A stretch of 64,000 nucleotides of DNA, taken from Flavobacterium sp. HSC-61S13 (lineage in GTDB: Bacteria; Bacteroidota; Bacteroidia; Flavobacteriales; Flavobacteriaceae). A model generated the notes under the pieces. That model saw only the letters and a list, made by a program, of their open reading frames with translations. It ran no database searches and had not been told where the DNA came from. The position numbers and the translations under genes are program-made. Position 1 is the stretch's first letter, and every line of letters starts with the position of its first letter. The stretch lies in contig NZ_JALJZV010000009.1 of assembly GCF_024171535.1 (NCBI RefSeq), positions 62,001-126,000 on the forward strand, given 5' to 3'. Shown in pieces: positions 54,747-64,000 of the stretch.

Positions 54747-55337
54747 CTAAATTATTTTTATCACCTCTGAAATCAGTACTCCAATTGCCATAGCAGACAC
54801 AATTAAGCCCCACTCTTTTTGGGTAAAGCGCAGTATGGCTTGCAAAGCATAGGACACTAAAAAATAGATTATTGCCACCATAATTAATCCACCAATGTAC
54901 CCCACCAAATAACCTATAAGCGCGAGAAATTCATAAGAAGCATTAGCGATAACTGGTTTCCAAACTCCTTCGTGAAGGATACTATCCATAAATCCAAAGA
55001 CAAAGGCAATCACATAAAAGATGGTATCTCCTTTATTGCGCAACTTTTTACCACTGGTCATCAATCGATAAAAACAGAATAGGAATAAGAAGATCAACAT
55101 ACACCAAAATACCCATCTAGAGGCTTGCGCGCTAATGGTAACCACTTCAAAAAAGGTAATGGAAGCATTAAACAGAAAACCCAAAGCGATGGTTGCGAAA
55201 AGACTTAGGAAGCGTGCCCAATCTTTAAAAACATATGGTAATAAAAGAACAACAGTAAACAGCACTCCCATCAAATTGCTTTTTAAAAGAAACTGCTCAA
55301 ATCCGCGAGCCGTATAAAAAAACATCTCAAGCATCAT
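54747..55337 (-). CDS. Multi-pass membrane protein, unknown function
   Basis: The 196 residues form about six membrane segments (LMGVLFTVVLLLPYVF, WVFWCMLIFLFLFCFYRLM, LGYLVGYIGG-type LIGYLVGYIGGLIMVAIIYF). FGFMDSILHEGVW between segments loosely recalls the HupE/UreJ metal-permease loop, but the match is weak. Confidence 0.7.
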   Translation of the reverse strand: MMLEMFFYTARGFEQFLLKSNLMGVLFTVVLLLPYVFKDWARFLSLFATIALGFLFNASITFFEVVTISAQASRWVFWCMLIFLFLFCFYRLMTSGKKLRNKGDTIFYVIAFVFGFMDSILHEGVWKPVIANASYEFLALIGYLVGYIGGLIMVAIIYFLVSYALQAILRFTQKEWGLIVSAMAIGVLISEVIKII

Positions 55338-55433
55338 TTATTAAATTAATTAACTCAAATTTACAACTATTATTACTAAATTGAGCCATTAATGTACCAC
55401 TTTTAAAAACGAAACAACCAAAAACAACAAATT

Positions 55434-55862
55434 ATGTCATATACAGATTTATTTGATAGCGGCTTTAAGGACCGAAATAAAGGTCACTTTGCCTCCATTG
55501 TGCGGGTAGCGATTTCAGATGGCCCAATTAGTGAAGAGGAGAAAAAGTTTTTAGATGAACTTGCTATTCGCCTAGACATCTCCGATGATGAATATGAGTT
55601 AATATTAGAGGATCCGACAAAATTTCCGGTAAACCCTCCGTATTTGCAAATTAATCGCCTTGAGCGTTTGTACGATTTAGCCAGAATGGTTTATGTCGAT
55701 CACGTTCTGGGCCCTAAACAAAAACAAGTTCTAAGGAAATTCGCTGTAGCCTTAGGATTCACAGGCAATGTAAACGACATTGTCGACAAAGCCTTATCCC
55801 TATTAGTACTTAGTGTAGACAGTGAAACTTTTATCTTCGAAATGCAAAACATGAGTCGATAA
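55434..55862 (+). CDS. TerB-like protein
   Basis: The 142 residues are all helical. Pattern VRVAISDGPISEEEKKFLDE and YDLARMVYVDHVLGPKQKQV shows the two repeated acidic motifs of TerB-type domains, which bind divalent metal ions. Its use is unknown. It stands alone with its own terminator. Confidence 0.85.
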   Translation: MSYTDLFDSGFKDRNKGHFASIVRVAISDGPISEEEKKFLDELAIRLDISDDEYELILEDPTKFPVNPPYLQINRLERLYDLARMVYVDHVLGPKQKQVLRKFAVALGFTGNVNDIVDKALSLLVLSVDSETFIFEMQNMSR

Positions 55863-55898
55863 AAAAAGAGGCTGGAAAATTCCAGCCTCTTTTTTTTA
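55862..55898. terminator. Bidirectional terminator between TerB-like gene and fbp
   Basis: AAAGAGGCTGGAA and TTCCAGCCTCTTT form a stem with a very short loop and A/T runs on both sides. Confidence 0.9.
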
Positions 55899-56906
55899 TT
55901 TGCTTTTACTCATAAACTCTTCTGCCTTTTCTACCATATTTTTACTACCGCAGAAAAAAGGTACTCTTTGATGCAATTCGGTAGGCGCAATTTCCATGAT
56001 TCTCGTAAAACCGTCTGACGCCTTTCCACCAGCTTGCTCTACTATAAAGGCCATTGGATTACATTCATACAGCAATCGCAACTTCCCCTTTGGAGCTCTA
56101 GAGCTCGTTGGATAGATATAAACGCCTCCTTTTAGTATATTTCTATGTATATCCGCCACCAAACTTCCAATATATCGAGAGGTATATGGTCTTGTACCTT
56201 CTTCAGCCTGACAATATTTTAAATAATCTTTTACTCCTTGTGGAAAATGAATATAATTCCCCTCGTTAATAGAATAAATATGTCCATCTTCTGCTACTTT
56301 CATATTGGGATGAGACAAGTAAAATGTTCCGATAGCTGGATTTAAAGTAAATCCATTAACACCGTGCCCCGTGGTATAGACCAACATGGTTGAAGATCCA
56401 TAAATTACATAACCCGCAGCAACCTGATTTTCTCCTTTTTGCAAGAAATCTTCAATAGTTACTGGACTTCCAACTGGAGTAACACGTCTATAAATAGAAA
56501 AAATTGTTCCAACAGAAACGTTCACATCAATATTGGATGATCCGTCCAACGGATCCATCAATACTACATATTTATTATCATTTGCTCCATCACGAGCATT
56601 AATCGCGATAAAGTCATCATTTTCTTCCGAACCTATTCCACAAACTATCTCACGATTCATCAGAGTTTGAATAAAAACTTCATTGGCATATACATCTAGC
56701 TTCTGTTGTTGCTCTCCTTGAATATTTTCTTTTCCAAATGCACCAATGATATCGACTAAACCCGCTTGATTTACCTTATGACTTACGATTTTTGCAGCCA
56801 AACGAATGGAATTGATCAATCGAGATAATTCTCCAGAAGAGTATTGAAATTCCTCTTGCTTCCCGATGATAAACTCCCCTAAAGTTTGTGTTCTTTCTCC
56901 TAACAT
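55896..56906 (-). CDS. fbp: Fructose-1,6-bisphosphatase class 1
   Basis: [20 protein letters not shown] is the class 1 metal and phosphate site, with GSEEND for the second metal and [19 protein letters not shown] near the end. I start it at the ATG at 56904-56906 ([13 protein letters not shown]), the usual class 1 N-terminus; the longer frame reaches back into the opposite gene. The length is 336. It catalyses the committed gluconeogenic step. Confidence 0.93.
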   Translation of the reverse strand: MLGERTQTLGEFIIGKQEEFQYSSGELSRLINSIRLAAKIVSHKVNQAGLVDIIGAFGKENIQGEQQQKLDVYANEVFIQTLMNREIVCGIGSEENDDFIAINARDGANDNKYVVLMDPLDGSSNIDVNVSVGTIFSIYRRVTPVGSPVTIEDFLQKGENQVAAGYVIYGSSTMLVYTTGHGVNGFTLNPAIGTFYLSHPNMKVAEDGHIYSINEGNYIHFPQGVKDYLKYCQAEEGTRPYTSRYIGSLVADIHRNILKGGVYIYPTSSRAPKGKLRLLYECNPMAFIVEQAGGKASDGFTRIMEIAPTELHQRVPFFCGSKNMVEKAEEFMSKSK

Positions 56907-56924
56907 GAAATATTGATTATTTAG

Positions 56925-56958
56925 TTGTGTAATTTGCGTACAAATATCGTTAATTTTG
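56925..56958 (+). promoter_or_regulatory. Flavobacterial sigma-A-type promoter
   Basis: TTG, 23 nt, TAATTTTG on the plus strand, 42 nt before the start of the acetyltransferase gene. Confidence 0.55.
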
Positions 56959-56999
56959 TGAATTGAACGCCTTATAAAAATCATTATAATTAATTTCAA

Positions 57000-57473
57000 A
57001 TGAATATCAGAAAAGCCCAAGAGACTGATTTACCCGTAATCATTGACCTGATCCGGGAATTGGCTCATTTCGAAAAAGAACCCGATGCTGTCGAGGTGAC
57101 TATTGAGGAGCTTCGGCGTGATGGTTTTGGCACCTTACCGCTGTTTTCAATAATCGTTGCAGAAGTCGATCAAGAGATTGTAGGTATGGCCTTTTACTAT
57201 TTTAGATATTCGACCTGGAAGGGAAAAACCATCCATTTAGAAGATTTAATAGTACGAGAAAAGGCCCGAGGTACTGGTGTGGGTAGTGCTTTATACAGCG
57301 AAATCATGAAACGCGGTTCGGAGGAAGGTGTTCGCCGTATTGAATGGGCGGTATTAGACTGGAACGAAGCGGCCATCCGTTTTTACGAAAAATCGGGTGC
57401 CAACATCTTAAAAGATTGGCACTTGGTGCAAATGGATCAACAAGGAATTAAAAATTTTATCGAACGTTTATAA
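57000..57473 (+). CDS. GNAT family acetyltransferase
   Basis: The GNAT fold is visible: [40 protein letters not shown] with the acetyl-CoA loop R-x2-G-x-G/A, and [19 protein letters not shown]. The length is 157. The group resembles diamine (SAT-like) acetyltransferases. It is joined directly to aspartate kinase with no gap, so the two are coupled. Confidence 0.9.
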   Translation: MNIRKAQETDLPVIIDLIRELAHFEKEPDAVEVTIEELRRDGFGTLPLFSIIVAEVDQEIVGMAFYYFRYSTWKGKTIHLEDLIVREKARGTGVGSALYSEIMKRGSEEGVRRIEWAVLDWNEAAIRFYEKSGANILKDWHLVQMDQQGIKNFIERL

Positions 57474-58727
57474 ATGAAAATTTACAAGTTTGGAGGCGCT
57501 TCTATCAGAGACGCGATCAATGTTAGAAATGTTGCCGATGTTTTACAACGAGTTGGTTATGCGGACTGCTTGATTGTCGCCTCCGCTATGGGAAAAACGA
57601 CCAACGCCCTTGAAGTCGTTGTTGCTCGCTATTTCAATTCACCACAAGATATTGATGAAGCTTTGCAAATAGTCAAAGATGATCACTTTCAGATTGCTTA
57701 CGATTTGTTTCCACAATCCAAAGCGGGTCTATTTACTGAAATGCACCAATTGTTCGAAAAACTGGAGCTCTTTTTAAACACCAATAAGTCACCTAACTAT
57801 AATTTTGTTTACGACCAGATCGTTGGTTACGGTGAATTGCTCGCTACGGTTATCCTTCATCATTACTTACAGAGCTGTGGAATTGACAACGTTTGGACTG
57901 ACGCGAGAAATTTAATCAAGACCGATGTTACCTATCGAGATGCCAACGTGAATTGGGAACTGACCCAAGCCAACATCAGTGCTCAAATCCGCTCTACAGC
58001 CTTACATATCACGCAAGGTTTTATCGGATCCGACGACAACGGTTTCTCAACCACTCTTGGGCGAGAAGGGTCCGATTATAGTGCAGCCATTTTTGCTTAT
58101 GCTTTAAATGCAGAGAGCGTAACCATATGGAAAGACGTGCCGGGGGTACTCAATGCAGATCCGCGCTATTTTCAGGAAACTATATTATTGGAACAACTCT
58201 CGTATCAAGAAGCTATTGAATTGGCTTTTTATGGAGCCTCGGTGATACATCCTAAAACCCTACAGCCCTTACAACAAAAAGAAATTCCTTTGTTTGTTAA
58301 ATCATTTATAAATCCCATGCTACCTGGTACTAAGGTCTCCAAGGGCGTTGGCTTGATTCCACAAACACCTTGTTATATCGTTAAAAAGAATCAACTTTTA
58401 ATCTCTCTATCCGCATTAGACTTTTCGTTTATTATGGAAGAAAATATCAGTGAAATATTTAGACTACTACATCAGTACAACATCAAAGTCAATGTAATCC
58501 AAAATTCAGCCATCAGTTTTTCTGTCTGCGTAGAGGATAAATTCAATCATTTTGAAGCACTTAGATCGGTTTTATCCAAGCAATTTAAGGTCAGTTATAA
58601 CGAAGACGTTTCTTTGTATACCATCCGCCATTTTGAAGAACATTCGGCAGAAAAGGTTTTACAAAACAAGACTTTATTATTAAAACAGGTCAATCGGGAA
58701 ACCATACAAATGGTAATCAAAGAATAA
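57474..58727 (+). CDS. lysC: Aspartate kinase (monofunctional)
   Basis: MKIYKFGGASIRDA is the phosphate-binding start (usual KFGGTS), with FIGSDDNGFSTTLGREGSDY for substrate, and a C-terminal part of two ACT-like repeats (NISEIFRLLHQYNIKVNVIQ). The length of 417 and absence of a homoserine dehydrogenase domain show the monofunctional type. It opens the Lys/Thr/Met pathway. Confidence 0.92.
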   Translation: MKIYKFGGASIRDAINVRNVADVLQRVGYADCLIVASAMGKTTNALEVVVARYFNSPQDIDEALQIVKDDHFQIAYDLFPQSKAGLFTEMHQLFEKLELFLNTNKSPNYNFVYDQIVGYGELLATVILHHYLQSCGIDNVWTDARNLIKTDVTYRDANVNWELTQANISAQIRSTALHITQGFIGSDDNGFSTTLGREGSDYSAAIFAYALNAESVTIWKDVPGVLNADPRYFQETILLEQLSYQEAIELAFYGASVIHPKTLQPLQQKEIPLFVKSFINPMLPGTKVSKGVGLIPQTPCYIVKKNQLLISLSALDFSFIMEENISEIFRLLHQYNIKVNVIQNSAISFSVCVEDKFNHFEALRSVLSKQFKVSYNEDVSLYTIRHFEEHSAEKVLQNKTLLLKQVNRETIQMVIKE

Positions 58728-58750
58728 ATGTACTTTTCTTGCCATCAAAA

Positions 58751-58785
58751 AAACCTTTGTGTGCATTCACACAAAGGTCTTTTTG
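58751..58785 (+). terminator. Terminator of aspartate kinase
   Basis: ACCTTTGTGTG and CACACAAAGGT form a stem with a four-base loop, followed by CTTTTT. It shares the core CCTTTGTG with the hairpins at 60295 and 60375. Confidence 0.85.
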
Positions 58786-58864
58786 ATTAACCTGCTCTCT
58801 TCAGACTGGTTAACCAGAGCGTTACCGATCAACGCAGCCCACCTATGGCGCGGCTATTGTTTGC

Positions 58865-59959
<1,095 letters not shown>

Positions 59960-60294
59960 TTATTTGTTATTTTAGATTCAACCATGAACGGTTTACTTGT
60001 TTTGCTTAAGTCAGCGCTACATTTTAGGTGATCCGTTCCTCATTGCTCTAAAAATAATCTTACTTTAAAAAAAAAGCTTTGTAAACAAAGTATACTATTT
60101 TGTAATCCCACACACACAAAACACTCATAACAAAACACTTACCCAAAATCAAGCTCTTTTTATTTGTATCTAAAAATTTATGCTTTGTATCCTTATTTAT
60201 ATTTTGCGTACACCGTCTTTATTTTCCAAAAACGGTATATTCCATTCATCAACCAAAGCTATTCAACTGTATACAGTGGCAGTGCGCCGCATCC

Positions 60295-60330
60295 ATAAAA
60301 AACCCTTTGTGCAATTTGCACAAAGGGTTC
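60295..60330 (-). terminator. Terminator-like palindrome 1
   Basis: AACCCTTTGTGCAA-T-TTGCACAAAGGGTT is a perfect 29-nt palindrome. On the minus strand it is followed by TTTTTT, so it would stop minus-strand transcription, yet the nearest gene on that strand ends at 61033. Confidence 0.6.
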
Positions 60331-60374
60331 CGAAAAGAAACTTGAAAAGCAGCAATAATTTTTTAGGAATGAGT

Positions 60375-60413
60375 GTAAAAAACCCTTTGTATTAAATACA
60401 ACACAAAGGGTTG
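60375..60413 (-). terminator. Terminator-like palindrome 2
   Basis: AACCCTTTGT…ACAAAGGGTT with a twelve-base centre, again with TTTTTT on the minus strand. It is 80 bp from palindrome 1 and has the same stem. Confidence 0.6.
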
Positions 60414-61032
60414 AAACACTTATAAAAGGCAGTATTATTATTTCCTATTTTTTTAAGATCGCGATATTTACTATCTCTCAATCTTAAAATTACGAGGTAA
60501 GCGTATTAAAAATCAGGACAGATTAAAAATTCGTTTAACAGATTAACAACAGTAATCTAATAGCAATGCCTATTTATAACAACTTGATAAAATCAAATCA
60601 TATAGTAAATTTAAGTCTTTTTTTATTAATTTTATTTGCATGACATAATTATACGTTTGCACACACCCCGGTCAATTCTCTCATAAACAGTATATTGTAA
60701 ATAAAAAATCATAAATCCATTGTACATCACACAATCGCAGTTGTAAACCGTGCTGATAATCTGAGATTAATCCGATCAGCCGTCAATCTCTTATACCATT
60801 TACCATATCCGTATTAAAATCTTTTACACCACAGCAATCTTCTATGTTGTCAGAAGCTTAATACTTCTTAATCGCTTGCTGTTAGAACTACTAAAGTCGT
60901 CAATCAACTTTAACGACAATTACCTAACCAACATCCTAACTACCTGCTTGAGAAAAACTCATATTTATCTAAAACGACATCCATAAAAAAGTCTACATAA
61001 AATAAATAGCCTCATAAAAATCGAGCGACCTG

Positions 61033-62667
61033 TTATTTCTGATCTACAATTTCACTCAAAAAACGAGACATGCTTTGATTTTCAGGAATATTAATTTTTT
61101 TTCGAATTCCAGAATTCCGTCTATAAATAGTATGTATACTCAATCCCAATAAATCCGCAATTTCCTGAAAAGTAAAACCTCCCTTTTGCAGTAAAATCAT
61201 TTCAATTTCTTTAGCAGAAAGTTCCGAAAAACGTTCTTTTATTTTAGATTTAAAACGCGGATACACCGAATCCAATAACTCTTCAAAAACACTCCAGTCG
61301 AATTCCAAATCGGCATCGGAATTATGAACAATCTGGTTGTAGTCTGCCAGCAACTTCGAGTACTTATGCGCCTGTGGCGCTTTAGCTAATACAACCATTT
61401 TCCTGTATATCTCCAATAGTTTTGACGATGAGATTTCGTAAATTTTAATCGTCCGATCCCGATGTTGAATCAACTTATTCATCTCCAACATCAGAGCCTT
61501 ATCTTTTAAGGTTTTAACGTGAAATTTATAGAACAAAAACAAGATCAACAGTGAGGTTATAAACAATACAATCAGGTAGTTTTGATTTCTGATGATCAGT
61601 GTCTTATTATTGCTTTTAATCCGTTCTTGATGGAATTTATTTTCAAAGGTAACGGTACTATTAAATTTTTCTTTTTCAAAAATAGAATCTGACGCAGATT
61701 TGTATCTGTGGTAGCTTCCCAAACTCGATTTAAACGGTCTATTTATTCCCTGTTTCTCGGTTACGGATTCAAAAGCCGCGTCTATAACGGCAAAGTCGCG
61801 TGTTCTTTTAGCAGCAATAAAGGCTTTATAATAATACCATTTTGCTGAATCCGTCTGATTGTTTTTATCAAAAATATCCGCTAGTATTAAAAATTGGATT
61901 CCCTTGAGTTTTCCATTTTCATCATAGCTCATTGCCTTTTTGATATCTTCCTCTGCCTTGGTATACTCACCCATTCTTAAATAGGTAAGTGCTCGGTTTT
62001 TATGAATATCAGAACGCAGATCATCTACATCCGCTGGAATTTGATCCAATGCATCCTGATAATCACGCAAAGCGCGTTGCATTTGCTCCAATTCAACAAA
62101 ACAATCAGCGCGCTTTCTCATGGCATTAATTTGATAATAGATATCGTTGGCTTTTTTTGACCATTCGCAAGAACTCGTAAACCATTTAATAGCCAACTCG
62201 TACTGATGTTCTTCTTGAAATATTTCACCTAATTCACTAGCACTGCGCCCTGCCAATTTATAATTTTCCGAAAACATACCTATTTTTATCGCTTCATCGA
62301 AGTGTTTTTTGGCTGCAGTATAATCTTCACGTGCTTCAAAAACACGCCCAGCATAGAGATTGGCTTTCCCAATATTCGGCAGGTCTTTTTGATTGGTATA
62401 ATACTCCAAAGCTTGTAAGATTAAAGTGTCATTACGCAATGAAACATCGTTTCTCTGATGCGAACGCACCGATAGAAAGGCCCACCTTGCTTGATTTTTC
62501 TCACTCATTTTCTCGGGAAAATCGATCACATCTAAGAAAAACTGAGTAGAATCTGGATGGGTATAAAAACACTCTTCTGCCTTTTTTAAAAAATGTAGGT
62601 TCTGATTGTCTACACATGAATTTAGTATCAGCATGAGTACTGCTCCTAAAAAAAACATTTTTTTCAT
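61033..62667 (-). CDS. Membrane TPR protein with C-terminal LuxR-type HTH
   Basis: It has a lipobox-like leader (LMLILNSCVDNQ), seven or so TPR units (for example ALEYYTNQKDLPNIGKANLY, ALTYLRMGEYTKAEEDIKKA), one membrane segment (YLIVLFITSLLILFLFYKF, about 365) and a cytoplasmic HTH (LSAKEIEMILLQKGGFTFQE then IADLLGLSIHTIYRR). TPR-TM-HTH regulators are common in Bacteroidota: they would sense something outside and act on DNA directly. The LNSC lipobox is odd for such a topology and may just be a signal peptide. The target is unknown. Confidence 0.82.
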   Translation of the reverse strand: MKKMFFLGAVLMLILNSCVDNQNLHFLKKAEECFYTHPDSTQFFLDVIDFPEKMSEKNQARWAFLSVRSHQRNDVSLRNDTLILQALEYYTNQKDLPNIGKANLYAGRVFEAREDYTAAKKHFDEAIKIGMFSENYKLAGRSASELGEIFQEEHQYELAIKWFTSSCEWSKKANDIYYQINAMRKRADCFVELEQMQRALRDYQDALDQIPADVDDLRSDIHKNRALTYLRMGEYTKAEEDIKKAMSYDENGKLKGIQFLILADIFDKNNQTDSAKWYYYKAFIAAKRTRDFAVIDAAFESVTEKQGINRPFKSSLGSYHRYKSASDSIFEKEKFNSTVTFENKFHQERIKSNNKTLIIRNQNYLIVLFITSLLILFLFYKFHVKTLKDKALMLEMNKLIQHRDRTIKIYEISSSKLLEIYRKMVVLAKAPQAHKYSKLLADYNQIVHNSDADLEFDWSVFEELLDSVYPRFKSKIKERFSELSAKEIEMILLQKGGFTFQEIADLLGLSIHTIYRRNSGIRKKINIPENQSMSRFLSEIVDQK

Positions 62668-62873
62668 CTAATAAGCCCTATTAATTCCTATAAAAGTCAC
62701 TTCTATATCCGCACTAAAATATGAAAACAATCAAAACCCAACGAACTATTCCTGTTTAAAATTAAAATTTAACAGTATTTAATATTTCTAAATCATCATT
62801 CAGTTTAATGATTATCGATAAAAACATTCCAATTAGATACACTACTTTTGACATTTATCAGTTATAGATAATT

Positions 62874-64000
62874 ATGCTTAGAGCCCTTTTCGTCTTATTG
62901 TTCTTTTTTTGGTTTTCGATTCTTTCTGCTCAAGAATCGGGATCTTTATATCAGTCCAAGACTTTTAGGGTAGAAACCGATACTTTAGTGGTCTCCTCCA
63001 AAAGTTTAAACCCCACATTTATAAGGCTGGTTCAAGCCAACCGAGACACGGTTTCACCTGATTTGTACCGTATGAATTTCAGCACTGGGCAGTTGATACT
63101 TTTGGATCCACAATTAAAAAACGACTCCTTAACTGTAGCCTATTTGCAATATCCCGAGTTCCTAACCAAAACCTATACGTATTATCCGGCTGAACGCGTG
63201 GTAGCCAATGCAGCAGGTCAACAATTATTTGCCTATCAAGATCGCAATCGCGTATCGAACTTCGTGCCTTTTGAAGGTCTTAACACAGCCGGTAGTATAA
63301 GTAGAGGCTTTACCGTTGGCAATAACCAAAACGGGGTAATGAATTCCAATCTAGACCTTCAAATCACGGGAAAACTATCCGAAAAGGTAAATATTCGTGC
63401 TTCGATACAGGATAGCAATGCGCCACTTCAAGACGGAGGGTATTCACAGAAAATCGATGAGTTTGAACAAATTTTCATTGAATTATTTTCGGATAATTGG
63501 TCTATAAAAGCTGGCGATATCTTTCTGGAAAACAGAAAATCGCGCTTCTTAAACTTCAATAAAAAGGTGCAAGGTTTGTCAACTGCTTTTACTTTCAAGA
63601 CAGCTAACTCCGAAACGCATATTGAAGCTGCAGCTGCATTAGCACGAGGGCAATATGCCAAAAGTGCTTTTACAGGACAGGAGGGAAATCAAGGCCCTTA
63701 CAAATTAAAGGGGCCCAATGGGGAATTATTTATTTTAATCATCTCGGGATCTGAACGGGTATATGTCAACGGCATTGCGTTAAAACGCGGTGAAAACAAT
63801 GATTATGTCATCGACTATAATGCTGGAGAAATCCGCTTTACCACGTTATTTCCCGTAACTTCCGATATGCGAATCGCAGTAGAATATCAGTATACCGATC
63901 GAAATTACACGCGTTTTGTGGGCTATGGAGGGATACAACATCAACGTGAAGATTGGAATATCGGCGGTTATGTTTTTACACAAACCGACATCAAAAACCA
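62874..64000 (+). CDS. Large exported protein, N-terminal part (runs off window)
   Basis: The ATG at 62874 opens a signal peptide (MLRALFVLLFFFWFSILSAQ) and 375 codons continue to the window end. The sequence is strand-rich: VGNNQNGVMNSNLDLQITGK, LSEKVNIRASIQDSNAPLQD, NWSIKAGDIFLEN, RGQYAKSAFTGQEGNQGPYK and YVNGIALKRGENNDYVIDYN. It looks like a surface or outer-membrane protein, typical of flavobacteria, without a recognised family. A TACTTTTG -7-like box lies at 62843-62850, but no good -33. Confidence 0.78.
   Translation, partial: MLRALFVLLFFFWFSILSAQESGSLYQSKTFRVETDTLVVSSKSLNPTFIRLVQANRDTVSPDLYRMNFSTGQLILLDPQLKNDSLTVAYLQYPEFLTKTYTYYPAERVVANAAGQQLFAYQDRNRVSNFVPFEGLNTAGSISRGFTVGNNQNGVMNSNLDLQITGKLSEKVNIRASIQDSNAPLQDGGYSQKIDEFEQIFIELFSDNWSIKAGDIFLENRKSRFLNFNKKVQGLSTAFTFKTANSETHIEAAAALARGQYAKSAFTGQEGNQGPYKLKGPNGELFILIISGSERVYVNGIALKRGENNDYVIDYNAGEIRFTTLFPVTSDMRIAVEYQYTDRNYTRFVGYGGIQHQREDWNIGGYVFTQTDIKN

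Larger units (their letters stand above)
59960..61032. other. Gene-poor stretch with two hairpins
   Basis: About 1.07 kb without a convincing gene. It holds the leader of the T9SS gene, the hairpins at 60295 and 60375, and AT-rich DNA. The frame at 60180-60395 runs through both hairpins and is not protein-like. Confidence 0.6.

Noticed and set aside
57418..57434. TTGGCACTTGGTGCAAA as a second sigma-54 promoter
   Set aside because: The distance between the GG and GC elements is off by one and it lies inside the acetyltransferase coding sequence.

Overview
The window comes from a flavobacterium (phylum Bacteroidota, most likely family Flavobacteriaceae). The evidence is AT-rich DNA, TTG / TAnnTTTG-type promoters, a C-terminal type IX secretion (T9SS) sorting domain, and a complete flexirubin-type pigment cluster whose tyrosine ammonia-lyase closely resembles, from memory, the Flavobacterium johnsoniae enzyme. 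Most genes lie on the minus strand. The first and last genes run off the window.

Region 1 (1-4.1 kb): the 5' part of aconitase (acnA), a two-gene ABC transporter, a probable frameshifted small gene and an exported TPR protein.

Region 2 (4.2-12.8 kb) is the least ordinary part. Seven single-gene units of mostly unknown function lie on the minus strand: a secreted protein, a leucine-rich-repeat protein, a helical unknown, a HEPN-like protein, a Cys/His-rich protein, a peptide-arginase-like (UPF0489) protein and a P-loop ATPase. Several are separated by imperfect palindromes that share end motifs and resemble integron attC sites. At two places (10024 and about 12672/12716) the first 25-33 codons of a tyrosine recombinase survive on the plus strand, pointing away from the units, each beside a similar AT-rich leader. 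I read this as two decayed chromosomal-integron-like arrays in tandem, broken by two dispersed palindromic repeat families called R1 and R2 here. A tandem array of five R1 copies and a tRNA-Ser follow (13.4-14.2 kb).

Region 3 (14.3-46.8 kb) is the flexirubin (aryl polyene plus dialkylresorcinol) cluster. Tyrosine ammonia-lyase makes the p-coumarate starter and a PaaK-like enzyme may activate it. Four ketosynthases or ketosynthase-like proteins, a ketosynthase-like half protein, two ACPs, FabG, three hotdog dehydratases and a thioesterase build the polyene. DarA and DarB make the dialkylresorcinol. Acyltransferases, a C45-type acyltransferase lipoprotein, a BtrH-like protein, a CrtI-like and a halogenase-like flavoprotein tailor the product. 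LolA, an outer-membrane lipoprotein, an ABC-2 exporter, an MMPL exporter fused to an acyltransferase and outer-membrane barrels handle export or placement. The main block (43.5 to 26.6 kb) looks like one operon of about 17 kb, starting behind a near-perfect sigma-54 promoter and ending at a strong terminator. A second minus-strand operon (25.3 to 14.3 kb) starts at a flavobacterial sigma-A-type promoter.

Region 4 (46.8-58.8 kb) is housekeeping: asparaginase, acyltransferase, TatD, retropepsin-like protein, DUF3109, MarC, a flavoprotein, a C-terminal processing protease, dCMP deaminase, TerB-like protein, fructose-1,6-bisphosphatase, a GNAT acetyltransferase and aspartate kinase.

Region 5 (58.8-64 kb): a T9SS cargo protein with a run of 27 aspartates, about 1.1 kb of gene-poor DNA with two twin hairpins, a membrane TPR-HTH regulator and the start of a large exported protein.
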